Origin: Siphonodentalium dalli
Taxonomy: Eukaryota > Mollusca > Scaphopoda > Gadilida > Siphonodentaliidae
NCBI GenBank assembly: GCA_032622095.1
Contig: CP136063.1
Location: forward strand, 27,468,987-27,532,986
Reading direction: 5' to 3'
Length of the DNA stretch: 64,000 nucleotides
Position numbers and translations under genes: made by a program. Below, piece after piece: positions 1 to 12,752 of this stretch. Every line of letters starts with the position of its first letter. Positions within the stretch are counted from its first letter, which is position 1. The notes below the pieces were generated by a model. That model was given only the letters and a program-made list of their open reading frames with translations, was not told the DNA's origin and did not search any database.

Positions 1-60
1 ATGACCACTGATTATCTGTTCTGGAGACCATAATTAAACATCGATATGTAACCTGGAGTG

Positions 61-962
61 CTCATGACGGGCAATGATTATCTGTTCTGGAGACCGTAAT
101 TAAAGATCGATATTTAATCTGGAGTTATTCATGACGAGCAATGATTATCTGTCCTTGAGACCATAATTAAACATCGATATTTAACCTTTAGTTATTCATG
201 ACGGGTACTGATTATCTGTTCTGGAGACCATAATTAAACATCGATATATAACCTGGAGTGCTCATGACGGGCAATGATTATCTGTTCTGGAGACCGTAAT
301 TAAACATCGATATTTAACCTGGAGTTATTCATGACGTGCACTGCTTATCTGTTCTGGAGACCACAATTAAACATCGATATTTAACCTTTAGTTATTCATG
401 ACGGGTACTGATTATCTGTTCTGGAGACCATAATTAAACATCGATATATAACCTGGAGTTCTCATGACGAGCAATGAGTATCTGTTCCGGAGACCATAAT
501 TAAACATCGATTTTTAACCTTGAGTTATTCATGACGGGCAATGATTATCTGTTCAGGAGACCATAATTAAACATCGATATTGAACCTGGAGTTCTCATGA
601 CGGGCAATGATTATCTGTTCTGGAGACCGTAATTAAAGATCGATATTTAATCTGGAGTTATTCATGACGAGCAATGATTATCTGTCCTTGAGACCATAAT
701 TAAACATCGATATTTAACCTTTAGTTATTCATGACGGGTACTGATTATCTGTTCTGGAGACCATAATTAAACATCGATATATAACCTGGAGTGCTCATGA
801 CGGGCAATGATTATCTGTTCTGGAGACCGTAATTAAACATCGATATTTAACCTGGAGTTATTCATGACGAGCACTGATTATCTGTTCTGGCGACCACAAT
901 TAAACATCGATATTTAACCTTTAGTTATTCATGACGGGTACTGATTATCTGTTCTGGAGACC
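61..962 (+). repeat. Local 8-monomer HOR, 533-bp period, about 1.7 copies
   Basis: The sequence from 61 to about 430 recurs at 594 to about 962 with an offset of 533 bp, eight monomers. The anchors are TTTAATCTGGAG, then the TGTCCTTGAG monomer, then CCTTTAGTTATTC, then the ATATATAACC monomer, in the same order. The two copies differ by private changes, for example GACGTGCACTGCTTATC at about 332 against GACGAGCACTGATTATC in the second. The same monomer order appears again near 3,060-3,480, so this block has been copied more than once. Confidence 0.85.
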
Positions 963-1197
963 GTAACTAAATATCTATATTTAACTTGGAGTTATTCATG
1001 GCGGGCACTGATTATCTGTTCTGGAGACCATAACTAAATATCTATATTTAACCTGGAGTTATTCATGGCGGGCACTGATTATCTGTCCTGGAGACCATAA
1101 TTAAACATCGATATTTAACCTGGAGTTCTCATGACGGGCACTGATTATCTGTTCTGGAGACCATAACTATATATCGATATTTAATCTGGAGTTATTC

Positions 1198-1264
1198 ATG
1201 ACGGGCACTGATTATCTGTTCTGGAGACCATAATTAAACATCGATATTTAACCTGGAGTTATTC
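1198..1264 (+). repeat. Reference 67-bp monomer (linker TTATTC)
   Basis: This copy equals the apparent consensus and is a convenient reference, taken from one ATGACGGG to the next. It contains GATTATCTGTTCTGGAGACC, then TTAAACATCGATATTTAA (the near-palindromic core), then CCTGGAG and the TTATTC linker. Common variants elsewhere are CACTGA/CAATGA, GATTAT/GAGTAT, ACCATAA/ACCGTAA/ACGATAA, AAACATC/AAAGATC/AAATATC, CTGGAG/TTGAG, and CATGACG/CATAACG/CATGGCG. The same few variants recombine in different monomers. Confidence 0.95.
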
Positions 1265-1300
1265 ATGACGGGCACTGATTATCTGTTCTGGAGAACATAA

Positions 1301-1318
1301 TTAAATATCGATATTTAA
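1301..1318. repeat. 18-bp perfect palindrome in the monomer core
   Basis: TTAAATATCGATATTTAA is identical to its reverse complement. It is perfect in the AAATATC class of monomers (this example) and has one mismatched pair in the consensus class TTAAACATCGATATTTAA. A dyad of this size therefore occurs about every 66 bp through the window. It could extrude as a small cruciform or bind a symmetric protein dimer; neither is shown. Confidence 0.9.
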
Positions 1319-2266
1319 CCTGGAGTTCTCATGACGGGCAATGTGTATCTGTTCTGGAGACCATAATTAAAGTTCTATATGTTACCTTGAGTTATTCATA
1401 ACGGGCAATGATTATCTGTTCTGGAGACCATAATTAAAGATCGATATTTAACCTTGAGGTATTCATAACGGGCAATGATTATCTGTTCCTGAGACCATAA
1501 TTAAACATCGATAATTATCCTGGAATTATTCATAACGGTCACTGATTATCTGTTCTGGAGACCATAATTAAGGATCGATATTTAACTTGGTGTTTTCATG
1601 ACGGTCACTGATTATCTGTTCTGGAGACCATAATTAAATATCGACAATTAACCTTGAGTTATTCATGACGGGCACTGATTATCTGTTCTGGAGACCATAA
1701 TTAAACATCGATATTTATCCTTGAGTTATTCATGACGAGCAATGATTATCTGTGCTGGAGACCATAATTAAACATCGATATTTAACCTGGAGTTCTCGTG
1801 ACGGGCAATGAGTATCTGTTCTGGAGACCATAATTAAAGATCGATATGTTACCTTGAGTTATTCATAACGGGCAATGAGTATCTGTTCTGGAGACCATAA
1901 TTAAAGATCGACATTTAACCTGGAGTTATTCATGACGAGCACTCATTATCTATTCTGGAAACGATAACTAAACATCGATATTTAACCTAGAGTTCTTCAT
2001 GACGGGCAACGATTATCTGTTCTGGAGACCATAATTAAAGATCGATATTTAACCTGGAGTTATTCATGACGACCACTGATTATCTGTTCTGGAGACCATA
2101 ATTAAACCTCGATATTTAACCTAGAGTTCTTCATGACGGGCAATGATTATCTGTTCTTGAGATCGTAATTAAATATCGATATTTAACCTGGAGTTATTCA
2201 TGACGGGAACTGGTTATCTGTTCTGGAGACCATAACTAAATATCGATATCTAACCTGGAGTTATTC

Positions 2267-2340
2267 ATGACGGGCACTGATTAACTGTTCTGGAGACCAT
2301 AATTAAACATCGATATTTAACCTGGAATCCTGGTGTTCAC
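2267..2340 (+). repeat. 74-bp insertion monomer (HOR marker)
   Basis: This monomer is lengthened to 74 bp by an extra CCTGG-containing stretch: CCTGGAATCCTGGTGTTCAC occupies 2,321-2,340, so CCTGG occurs twice before the next ATG. The same insertion occurs at 7,127-7,146, 14,841-14,860, 19,647-19,666 and 32,280-32,299. The next monomers are also peculiar at all five sites (TATCGGTATT or TATCGGTTATT, then GTTAATCATCA, then TCTTGACTCC). The lengthened linker is probably a small replication-slippage duplication, spread later by HOR amplification. Confidence 0.9.
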
Positions 2341-5300
2341 ATGACGGGCACTGAATATCTGTTCTGGAGACCATAACTAAATATCGGTATTTAACCTGTA
2401 GTTAATCATCATGGGCATTGATTATCTGTTCTTGACTCCATAATTATCATCGATATTTAACCTTGAGTTATTCATGACGGGCAATGATTATCTGTTCTGG
2501 AGACCATAATTAGACATCGATATTTAACATGGAGTTCTCATGACGGGCACTTTATTATCTGTTCTGGAGACCATAGCTAAACATCGATATTTAACCAGGA
2601 GTTATTCATGACGAGCACTGATTATCTGTTCTGGAGACCACAATTAAACATCGATATTTAACCTTTAGTTATTCATGACGGGTACTGATTATCTGTTCTG
2701 GAGACCATAATTAAACATCGATATATAACCTGGAGTTCTCATGACGAGCAATGAGTATCTGTTCCGGAGACCATAATTAAACATCGATTTTTAACCTTGA
2801 GTTATTCATGACAGGCAATGATTATCTGTTCAGGAGACCATAATTAAACATCGATATTGAACCTGGAGTTCTCATGACGAGCACTGATAATCTGTTCTGG
2901 AGACCGTAATTAAACATCGATATTTAACCTGGAGTTCTCATGACGGCACTGATTATCGGTTCTGGAGACCGTAATTAAAGATTGATATTTAACCTGGAGT
3001 TCTCATGACGGGCACTGATTATCTGTTCTGGAGACCATAATTAAAGATCGATATTTAATCTGGAGTCATTCATGACGAGCAATGATTATCTGTCCTTGAG
3101 ACCATAATTAAACATCGATATTTAACCTTTAGTTATTCATGACGGGTACTGATTATCTGTTCTGGAGACCATAATTAAACATCGATATATAACCTGGAGT
3201 GCTCATGACGGGCAATGATTATCTGTTCTGGAGACCGTAATTAAACATCGATATTTAACCTGGAGTTATTCATGACGAGCACTGATTATCTGTTCTGGAG
3301 ACCACAATTAAACATCGATATTTAACCTTTAGTTATTCATGACGGGTACTGATTATCTGTTCTGGAGACCATAATTAAACATCGATATATAACCAGGAGT
3401 TCTCATGACGAGCAATGAGTATCTGTTCCGGAGACCATAATTAAACATCGATTTTTAACCTTGAGTTATTCATGACGGGCAATGATTATCTGTTCAGGAG
3501 ACCATAATTAAACATCGATATTGAACCTGGAGTTCTCATGACGAGCACTGATAATCTGTTCTGGAGACCATAATTAAACATCGATATTGAACCTGGAGTT
3601 CTCATGACGAGCAATGATTATCTGTTCAGGAGACCATAATTAAACATCGATATTTAGCCTGGAGTTCTCATGACGAGCAATGATTATCTGTTCAGGAGAC
3701 CATAATTAAACATCGATATTTAACCAGGAGTTCTCATGACGGGCACTGATTATCTGTTCTGGAGACCATAACTAAATATCGATATTTAACCTGGAGTTAT
3801 GCATGAGGGCAATGATTATCTGTTCTGGAGACCGTAACTAAATATCTATATTTAACCTGGAGTTATTCATGGCGGGCACTGATTATCTGTTCTGGAGACC
3901 ATAACTAAATATCTATATTTAACCTGGAGTTATTCATGGCGGGCACTGATTATCTGTCCTGGAGACCATAATTAAACATCGATATTTAATCTGGAGTTCT
4001 CATGACGGGCACTGATTATCTGTTCTGGAGACCATAACTATATATCGATATTTAATCTGGAGTTATTCATGACGGGCACTGATTATCTGTTCTGGAGACC
4101 ATAATTAAACATCGATATTTAACCTGGAGTTATTCATGACGGGCACTGATTATCTGTTCTGGAGAACATAATTAAATATCGATATTTAACCTGGAGTTCT
4201 CATGACGGGCAATGTGTATCTGTTCTGGAGACCTTAATTAAAGTTCGATTTGTTACCTTGAGTTATTCATAACGGGCAATGATTATCTGTTCTGGGGACC
4301 ATAATTAAAGATCGATATTTAAACTTGAGTTATTCATAACGGGCAATGATTATCTGTTCCTGAGACCATAATTAAACATCGATAATTATCCTGGAATTAT
4401 TCATAACGGTCACTGATTATCTGTTCTGGAGACCATAATTAAGGATCGATATTTAACTTGGTGTTTTCATGACGGTCACTGATTATCTGTTCTGGAGACC
4501 ATAATTAAACATCGATATTTATCCTTGAGTTATTCATGACGAGCACTGATTATCTGTGCTGGAGACCATAATTAAACATCGATATTTAACCTGGAGTTCT
4601 CGTGACGGGCAATGATTACCTGCTCTGGAGACCGTAATTAAAGATCGATATTTAACCTGGAGTTATTCATGACGAGCGCTGATTATCTGTTCTGGAGACC
4701 ATACTTAAACATCGATATGTAACCTGGAGTGCTCATGACGGGCAATGATTATCTGTTCTGGAGACCGTAATTAAAGATCGATTTTTAATCTGGATTTATT
4801 CATGACGAGCAATGATTATCTGTTCTGGAGAACATAATTAAATATCGATATTTAACCTGGAGTTCTCATGACTGGCAATGTGTATCTGTTCTGGAGACCA
4901 TAATTAAAGTTCGATATGTTACCTTGAGTTATTCATAACGGGCAATGATTATCTGTTCTGGAGACCATAATTAAAGATCGATATTTAACCTGGAGTTATT
5001 CATGACGAGCGCTGATTATCTGTTCTGGAGACCATACTTAAACATCGATATGTAACCTGGAGTGCTCATGACGGGCAATGATTATCTGTTCTGGAGACCG
5101 TAATTAAAGATCGATTTTTAATCTGGATTTATTCATGACGGGCACTGATTATCTGTTCTGGAGAACATAATTAAATATCGATATTTAACCTGGAGTTCTC
5201 ATGACGGGCAATGTGTATCTGTTCTGCAGACCATAATTAAAGTTCGATATGTTACCTTGAGTTATTCATAACGGGCAATGATTATATGTTCTGGAGACCA

Positions 5301-5469
5301 TAATTAAAGATCGATATTTAACCTTGAGTTATTCATAACGGGCAATGATCATCTGTTCCTGAGACCATAATTAAACATCGATAATTATCCTGGAATTATT
5401 CATAACGGTCACTGATTATCTGTTCTGGAGACCATAATTAAATATCGACAATTAACCTTGAGTTATTCA

Positions 5470-8400
5470 TAACGGGCAATGATTATCTGTTCTGGAGACC
5501 ATAATTAAAGATCGATATTTAATCTGGAGTTATTCATGACGAGCAATGATTATCTGTCCTTGAGACCATAATTAAACATCGATATTTAACCTCTAGTTAT
5601 TCATGACGGGTACTGATTATCTGTTCTGGAGACCATAATTAAACATCGATATATAACCTGGAGTGCTCATGACGGGCAATGATTATCTGTTCTGGAGACC
5701 GTAATTAAACATCGATATTTAACCTGGAGTTATTCATGACGAGCACTGATTATCTGTTCTGGCGACCACAATTAAACATCGATATTTAACCTTTAGTTAT
5801 TCATGACGGGTACTGATTATCTGTTCTGGAGACCGTAACTAAATATCTATATTTAACTTGGAGTTATTCATGGCGGGCACTGATTATCTGTTCTGGAGAC
5901 CATAACTAAATATCTATATTTAACCTGGAGTTATTCATGGCGGGCACTGATTATCTGTCCTGGAGACCATAATTAAACATCGATATTTAACCTGGAGTTC
6001 TCATGACGGGCACTGATTATCTGTTCTGGAGACCATAACTATATATCGATATTTAATCTGGAGTTATTCATGACGGGCACTGATTATCTGTTCTGGAGAC
6101 CATAATTAAACATCGATATTTAACCTGGAGTTATTCATGACGGGCACTGATTATCTGTTCTGGAGAACATAATTAAATATCGATATTTAACCTGGAGTTC
6201 TCATGACGGGCAATGTGTATCTGTTCTGGAGACCATAATTAAAGTTCGATATGTTACCTTGAGTTATTCATAACGGGCAATGATTATCTGTTCTGGAGAC
6301 CATAATTAAAGATCGATATTTAACCTTGAGGTATTCATAACGGGCAATGATTATCTGTTCCTGAGACCATAATTAAACATCGATAATTATCCTGGAATTA
6401 TTCATAACGGTCACTGATTATCTGTTCTGGAGACCATAATTAAGGATCGATATTTAACTTGGTGTTTTCATGACGGTCACTGATTATCTGTTCTGGAGAC
6501 CATAATTAAATATCGACAATTAACCTTGAGTTATTCATGACGGGCACTGATTATCTGTTCTGGAGACCATAATTAAACATCGATATTTATCCTTGAGTTA
6601 TTCATGACGAGCAATGATTATCTGTGCTGGAGACCATAATTAAACATCGATATGTTACCTTGAGTTATTCATAACGGGCAATGAGTATCTGTTCTGGAGA
6701 CCATAATTAAAGATCGACATTTAACCTGGAGTTATTCATGACGAGCACTCATTATCTATTCTGGAAACGATAACTAAACATCGATATTTAACCTAGAGTT
6801 CTTCATGACGGGCAACGATTATCTGTTCTGGAGACCATAATTAAATATCGATATTTAACCTGGAGTTATTCATGACGACCACGGATTATCTGTTCTGGAG
6901 ACCATAATTAAACCTCGATATTTAACCTAGAGTTCTTCATGACGGGCAATGATTATCTGTTCTTGAGATCGTAATTAAATATCGATATTTAACCTGGAGT
7001 TATTCATGACGGGCACTGGTTATCTGTTCTGGAGACCATAACTAAATATCGATATCTAACCTGGAGTTATTCATGACGGGCACTGATTAACTGTTCTGGA
7101 GACCATAATTAAACATCGATATTTAACCTGGAATCCTGGTGTTCACATGACGGGCACTGAATATCTGTTCTGGAGACCATAACTAAATATCGGTATTTAA
7201 CCTGTAGTTAATCATCATGGGCATTGATTATCTGTTCTTGACTCCATAATTATCATCGATATTTAACCTTGAGTTATTCATGACGGGCAATGATTATCTG
7301 TTCTGGAGACCATAATTAGACATCGATATTTAACATGGAGTTCTCATGACGGGCACTTTATTATCTGTTCTGGAGACCATAGCTAAACATCGATATTTAA
7401 CCAGGAGTTATTTATGACGAGCACTGATTATCTGTTCTGGAGACCACAATTAAACATCGATATTTAACCTTTAGTTATTCATGACGGGTACTGATTATCT
7501 GTTCTGGAGACCATAATTAAACATCGATATATAACCTGGAGTTCTCATGACGAGCAATGAGTATCTGTTCCGGAGACCATAATTAAACATCGATTTTTAA
7601 CCTTGAGTTATTCATGACAGGCAATGATTATCTGTTCAGGAGACCATAATTAAACATCGATATTGAACCTGGAGTTCTCATGACGAGCACTGATAATCTG
7701 TTCTGGAGACCGTAATTAAACATCGATATTTAACCTGGAGTTCTCATGACGGCACTGATTATCGGTTCTGGAGACCGTAATTAAAGATTGATATTTAACC
7801 TGGAGTTCTCATGACGGGCACTGATTATCTGTTCTGGAGACCATAATTAAAGATCGATATTTAATCTGGAGTCATTCATGACGAGCAATGATTATCTGTC
7901 CTTGAGACCATAATTAAACATCGATATTTAACCTTTAGTTATTCATGACGGGTACTGATTATCTGTTCTGGAGACCATAATTAAACATCGATATATAACC
8001 TGGAGTGCTCATGACGGGCAATAATTATCTGTTCTGGAGACCGTAATTAAACATCGATATTTAACCTGGAGTTATTCATGACGAGCACTGATTATCTGTT
8101 CTGGAGACCACAATTAAACATCGATATTTAACCTTTAGTTATTCATGACGGGTACTGATTATCTGTTCTGGAGACCATAATTAAACATCGATATATAACC
8201 TGGAGTTCTCATGACGAGCAATGAGTATCTGTTCCGGAGACCATAATTAAACATCGATTTTTAACCTTGAGTTATTCATGACGGGCAATGATTATCTGTT
8301 CAGGAGACCATAATTAAACATCGATATTGAACCTGGAGTTTTCATGACGAGCACTGATAATCTGTTCTGGAGACCATAATTAAACATCGATATTGAACCT

Positions 8401-10009
8401 GGAGTTCTCATGACGAGCAATGATTATCTGTTCAGGAGACCATAATTAAACATCGATATTTAGCCTGGAGTTCTCATGACGAGCAATGATTATCTGTTCA
8501 GGAGACCATAATTAAACATCGATATTTAACCAGGAGTTCTCATGACGGGCCCTGATTATCTGTTCTGGAGACCATAACTAAATATCGATATTTAACCTGG
8601 AGTTATGCATGAGGGCAATGATTATCTGTTCTGGAGACCGTAACTAAATATCTATATTTAACCTGGAGTTATTCATGGCGGGCACTGATTATCTGTTCTG
8701 GAGACCATAACTAAATATCTATATTTAACCTGGAGTTATTCATGGCGGGCACTGATTATCTGTCCTGGAGACCATAATTAAACATCGATATTTAACCTGG
8801 AGTTCTCATGACGGGCACTGATTATCTGTTCTGGAGACCATAACTATATATCGATATTTAATCTGGAGTTATTCATGACGGGCACTGATTATCTGTTCTG
8901 GAGACCATAATTAAACATCGATAATTATCCTGGAATTATTCATAACGGTCACTGATTATCTGTTCTGGAGACCATAATTAAGGATCGATATTTAACTTGG
9001 TGTTTTCATGACGGTCACTGATTATCTGTTCTGGAGACCATAATTAAACATCGATATTTATCCTTGAGTTATTCATGACGAGCACTGATTATCTGTGCTG
9101 GAGACCATAATTAAACATCGATATTTAACCTGGAGTTCTCGTGACGGGCAATGATTACCTGCTCTGGAGACCGTAATTAAAGATCGATATTTAACCTGGA
9201 GTTATTCATGACGAGCGCTGATTATCTGTTCTGGAGACCATACTTAAACATCGATATGTAACCTGGAGTGCTCATGACGGGCAATGATTATCTGTTCTGG
9301 AGACCGTAATTAAAGATCGATTTTTAATCTGGATTTATTCATGACGAGCAATGATTATCTGTTCTGGAGAACATAATTAAATATCGATATTTAACCTGGA
9401 GTTCTCATGACTGGCAATGTGTATCTGTTCTGGAGACCATAATTAAAGTTCGATATGTTACCTTGAGTTATTCATAACGGGCAATGATTATCTGTTCTGG
9501 AGACCATAATTAAAGATCGATATTTAACCTGGAGTTATTCATGACGTGCGCTGATTATCTGTTCTGGAGACCATACTTAAACATCGATATGTAACCTGGA
9601 GTGCTCATGACGGGCAATGATTATCTGTTCTGGAGACCGTAATTAAAGATCGATTTTTAATCTGGATTTATTCATGACGGGCACTGATTATCTGTTCTGG
9701 AGAACATAATTAAATATCTATATTTAACCTGGAGTTCTCATGACGGGCAATGTGTATCTGTTCTGGAGACCATAATTAAAGTTCGATATGTTACCTTGAG
9801 TTATTCATAACGGGCAATGATTATATGTTCTGGAGACCATAATTAAAGATCGATATTTAACCTTGAGTTATTCATAACGGGCAATGATTATCTGTTCCTG
9901 AGACCATAATTAAACATCGATAATTATCCTGGAATTATTCATAACGGTCACTGATTATCTGTTCTGGAGACCATAATTAAATATCGACAATTAACCTTGA
10001 GTTATTCAT
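5470..10009 (+). repeat. Sub-unit A2 of the 12.5-kb block (copy 1)
   Basis: A2 follows A1 in the same monomer order. A one-monomer (66 bp) deletion sits within the ATCGATAT at about 6,645-6,653, and a four-monomer (267 bp) deletion at about 8,912-8,920, just before ATAATTATCC. Both deletions preserve monomer register. Scattered single-base differences from A1 exist, for example GGGCCCTG at 8,547 and AATAATTATC at 8,020, so A1/A2 divergence is older than the 12,520-bp duplication. The equivalent in copy 2 is about 17,990-22,529. Confidence 0.85.
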
Positions 10010-12752
10010 GACGGGCACTGATTATCTGTTCTGGAGACCATAATTAAACATCGATATTTATCCTTGAGTTATTCATGACGAGCACTGATTATCTGTGCTG
10101 GAGACCATAATTAAACATCGATATTTAACCTGGAGTTCTCGTGACGGGCAATGATTACCTGCTCTGGAGACCGTAATTAAAGATCGATATTTAACCTGGA
10201 GTTATTCATGACGAGCGCTGATTATCTGTTCTGGAGACCATACTTAAACATCGATATGTAACCTGGAGTGCTCATGGCGGGCAATGATTATCTGTTCTGG
10301 AGACCGTAATTAAAGATCGATTTTTAATCTGGATTTATTCATGACGAGCAATGATTATCTGTTCTGGAGACCATAATTAAACATCGATATTTAACCTGGA
10401 GTTCTTCATGGCGGGCAATGATTATCTGCGCTGGAGACCACAATTAAACATCGATATTTAACCGTTTGTTATTCATGACGGGTACTGATTATCTGTTCTG
10501 GAGACCATAATTAAACACCGATATATAACCTGGAGTTCTCATGACGGGCAATGAGTATCTGTTCCGGAGACCATAATTAAACATCGATTTTTAACCTTGA
10601 GTTATTCATGACGGGCAATGATTATCTGTTCAGGAGACCATAACTAAATATCGATATTTAACCTGGAGTTATTCATGACGGGCACTGATTATCTGTTCTG
10701 GAGATCATAACTATATATCGATATTTAATCTAGAGTTATTCATGACGGGCACTTTATTATCTGTTCAGGAGACCATAACTAAATATCGATATTTAACATG
10801 GAGATCTCATGACGGGCACTCTATTGTCTGTTCTGGAGACCATAACTAAATATCGATATTTAACCTGGAGTTATTCATGACGGGCAATGATTATCTGTTC
10901 AGGAGACCATAACTAAATATCGATATTTAACCTGGAGTTATTCATGACGGGCACTGATTATCTGTTCTGGAGATCATAACTATATATCGATATTTAATCT
11001 AGAGTTATTCATGACGGGCACTGATTATCTGTTCTGGATACCTTAACTAAATATCGATATTTAACCTGGAGTTATTCATGGTGGGCACTCTATTATCTGT
11101 TCTGGAGACCATAACTAAATATCGATATTTAACCTGGAGTTATTCATGACGGGCACTGATTATCTGTTCTGGAGACCTTAACTAAATATCGATATTTAAC
11201 CTGGAGTTATTCATGGCGGGCACTGATTATCTGTCCTGAAGACCATAATTAAACATCGATATTTAACCTGGAGTTCTCATGACGGACACTGATTATCTGT
11301 TCTGGAGACCGTAATTAAAGATTGATATTTAACCTGGAGTTCTCATGACGGGCACTGATTATCTGTTCTGGAGACCATAACTAGATATCGATATTTAACC
11401 TGGAGTTATTCATGACGGGCACTGATTATCTGTTCTGGAGATCATAACTATATATCGATATTTAATCTAGAGTTATTTATGACGGGCACTGATTATCTGT
11501 CGTGGAGACCATAATTAAACATCGATATTTAACCTTGAGTTATTCATGACGGGCACTGATTATCTGTTCTGGAGAACATAATTAAATATCGATATTTAAC
11601 CTGGAGTTCTCATGACGGGCAATGTGTATCTGTTCTGGAGACCATAATTAAAGTTCGGTATGTTACCTTGAGTTATTCATAACGGGCGATGATTATCTGT
11701 TCTGGAGACCATAATTAAAGATCGATATTTAACCTTGGGTTATTCATAACGGGCAATGCTTATCTGTTCTTCAGACCATAATTAAACATCGATAATTATC
11801 CTGGAATTATTCATAACGGTCACTGATTATCTGTTCTGGAGACCATAATTAAGGATCGATATTTAACTTGGTGTTCTCATGACGGTCACTGATTATCTGT
11901 TCTGGAGACCATAATTAAAGATCGACATTTAACCTTGAGTTTTTCATGACGGGCACTGATTATCTGTTCTGGCGACCATAATTAAACAACGATGTTTAAC
12001 CTGGAGTTCTCGTGACGGGCAATGATTACCTGTGCTGGAGACCATAATCAAACATCGATATTTAACCTGGAGTTCTCTTGGCGGGCAATGATTATCTGCT
12101 CTGGAGATCGTAATTAAAGATCGATATTTAACCTGGAGTTTTTTATGACGAGCGCTGATTATATGTTCTGGAGACCATAATTAAACATCGATATTTAACC
12201 TGGAGTTCTCATAACGGGCACTGATTATCTGTTCTGGAGACGATAATTAAACATCGATATTTAACCTGGAGTTCTCATGATGGCCAATGAGTATCTGTTC
12301 TGGAGACGATAATTAAACATCGATATTTAACCTGGAGTTCTCATGACGGGCACTGATTATCTGTTCTGGAGACCATAATTAAACATCGATATTTAACCTG
12401 GAGTTCTTATGATGTCCAATAAGAATCTGTTCTGGAGACGATAATTAAACATCGATATTTAACCTGGAGTTCTCATGGCGGGCAATGAGTATCTGTTCTG
12501 TAGACGATAATTAAACATCGATATTTAACCTGGAGTTCTCATGATGTCCAATAAGAATCTGTTCTGGAGACGATAATTAAACATCGATATTTAACCTGGA
12601 GTTCTCATGGCGGGCAATGAGTATCTGTTCTGGGGACGATAATTAAACATCGATATTTAACCTGGAGTTCTCATGACGGGCAATGAGTATCTGTTCTGGA
12701 GACGATAATTAAAGATCGATATGTTACCTTGAGTTATTCATAACGGACAATG
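10010..12752 (+). repeat. Tail of the 12.5-kb unit, mixed monomers (copy 1)
   Basis: The first ~370 bp repeat 9,010-9,380 with an offset of 1,000 bp (15 monomers; TATTTATCC at 9,054 and 10,054). From about 10,620 the tail is rich in ATAACTAAATATC monomers with TCTAGAG or CCTGGAG linkers. From about 12,210 it is rich in 66-bp monomers with GACGATAATT, including GTCCAATAAGAATCTG copies at about 12,413 and 12,545. The latter class also marks Domains III and IV. Equivalent in copy 2: about 22,530-25,272. Confidence 0.8.
12343..12408 (+). repeat. Reference 66-bp monomer (short linker)
   Basis: This is an example of the shorter length class. The body is as in the 67-bp consensus, but the linker between CTGGAG and the next ATG is one base shorter (GTTCTT here, more often GTTCTC or GTGCTC followed by ATG). 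The two linker classes are interspersed through the whole window and are inherited with the HOR order, so they act as markers for aligning HOR copies. Confidence 0.9.

Larger units (their letters stand above)
598..5469 (+). repeat. Sub-unit A1 of the 12.5-kb block (copy 1)
   Basis: This ~4.87-kb sub-unit is repeated directly downstream as A2. The offset is 4,872 bp at the left (ATCGATATTT at 639 and 5,511; ATATTTATCC at 1,711 and 6,583). It falls to 4,806 after about 1,775 and to 4,539 after about 4,381, because A2 lacks one and then four monomers. A1 therefore looks like the longer form. Its equivalent in copy 2 lies at about 13,118-17,989. Confidence 0.85.
233..12752 (+). repeat. Domain I, 12,520-bp unit, copy 1
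   Basis: This is the first copy of a 12,520-bp direct tandem duplication. Private variants match copy 2 at exactly +12,520: GACGTGCACTGCTTATC at 332 and 12,852; TTCTGCAGACC at 5,222 and 17,742; GGGCCCTGATT at 8,547 and 21,067; ACCGTTTGTT at 10,461 and 22,981; CTTCAGACC at about 11,770 and 24,290. I saw no difference at any site compared, but did not compare every base. Inside are sub-units A1 and A2 and a tail. The unit is about 188 monomers. Confidence 0.93.

Noticed and set aside
241..255. TATA box (TATATAACC) as a promoter in some monomers
   Set aside because: It is a single-base variant of ATATTTAACC in an AT-rich satellite. Nothing downstream is a transcript candidate, and the variant follows HOR inheritance, not any gene position.
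1198..1233. Repeated 11-codon ORF as real genes
   Set aside because: Start codons are often lost, changes are mostly non-synonymous, some copies have internal stops, and stops lie in all six frames of the monomer. No frame stays open across monomers. I kept it only as a low-interest finding.
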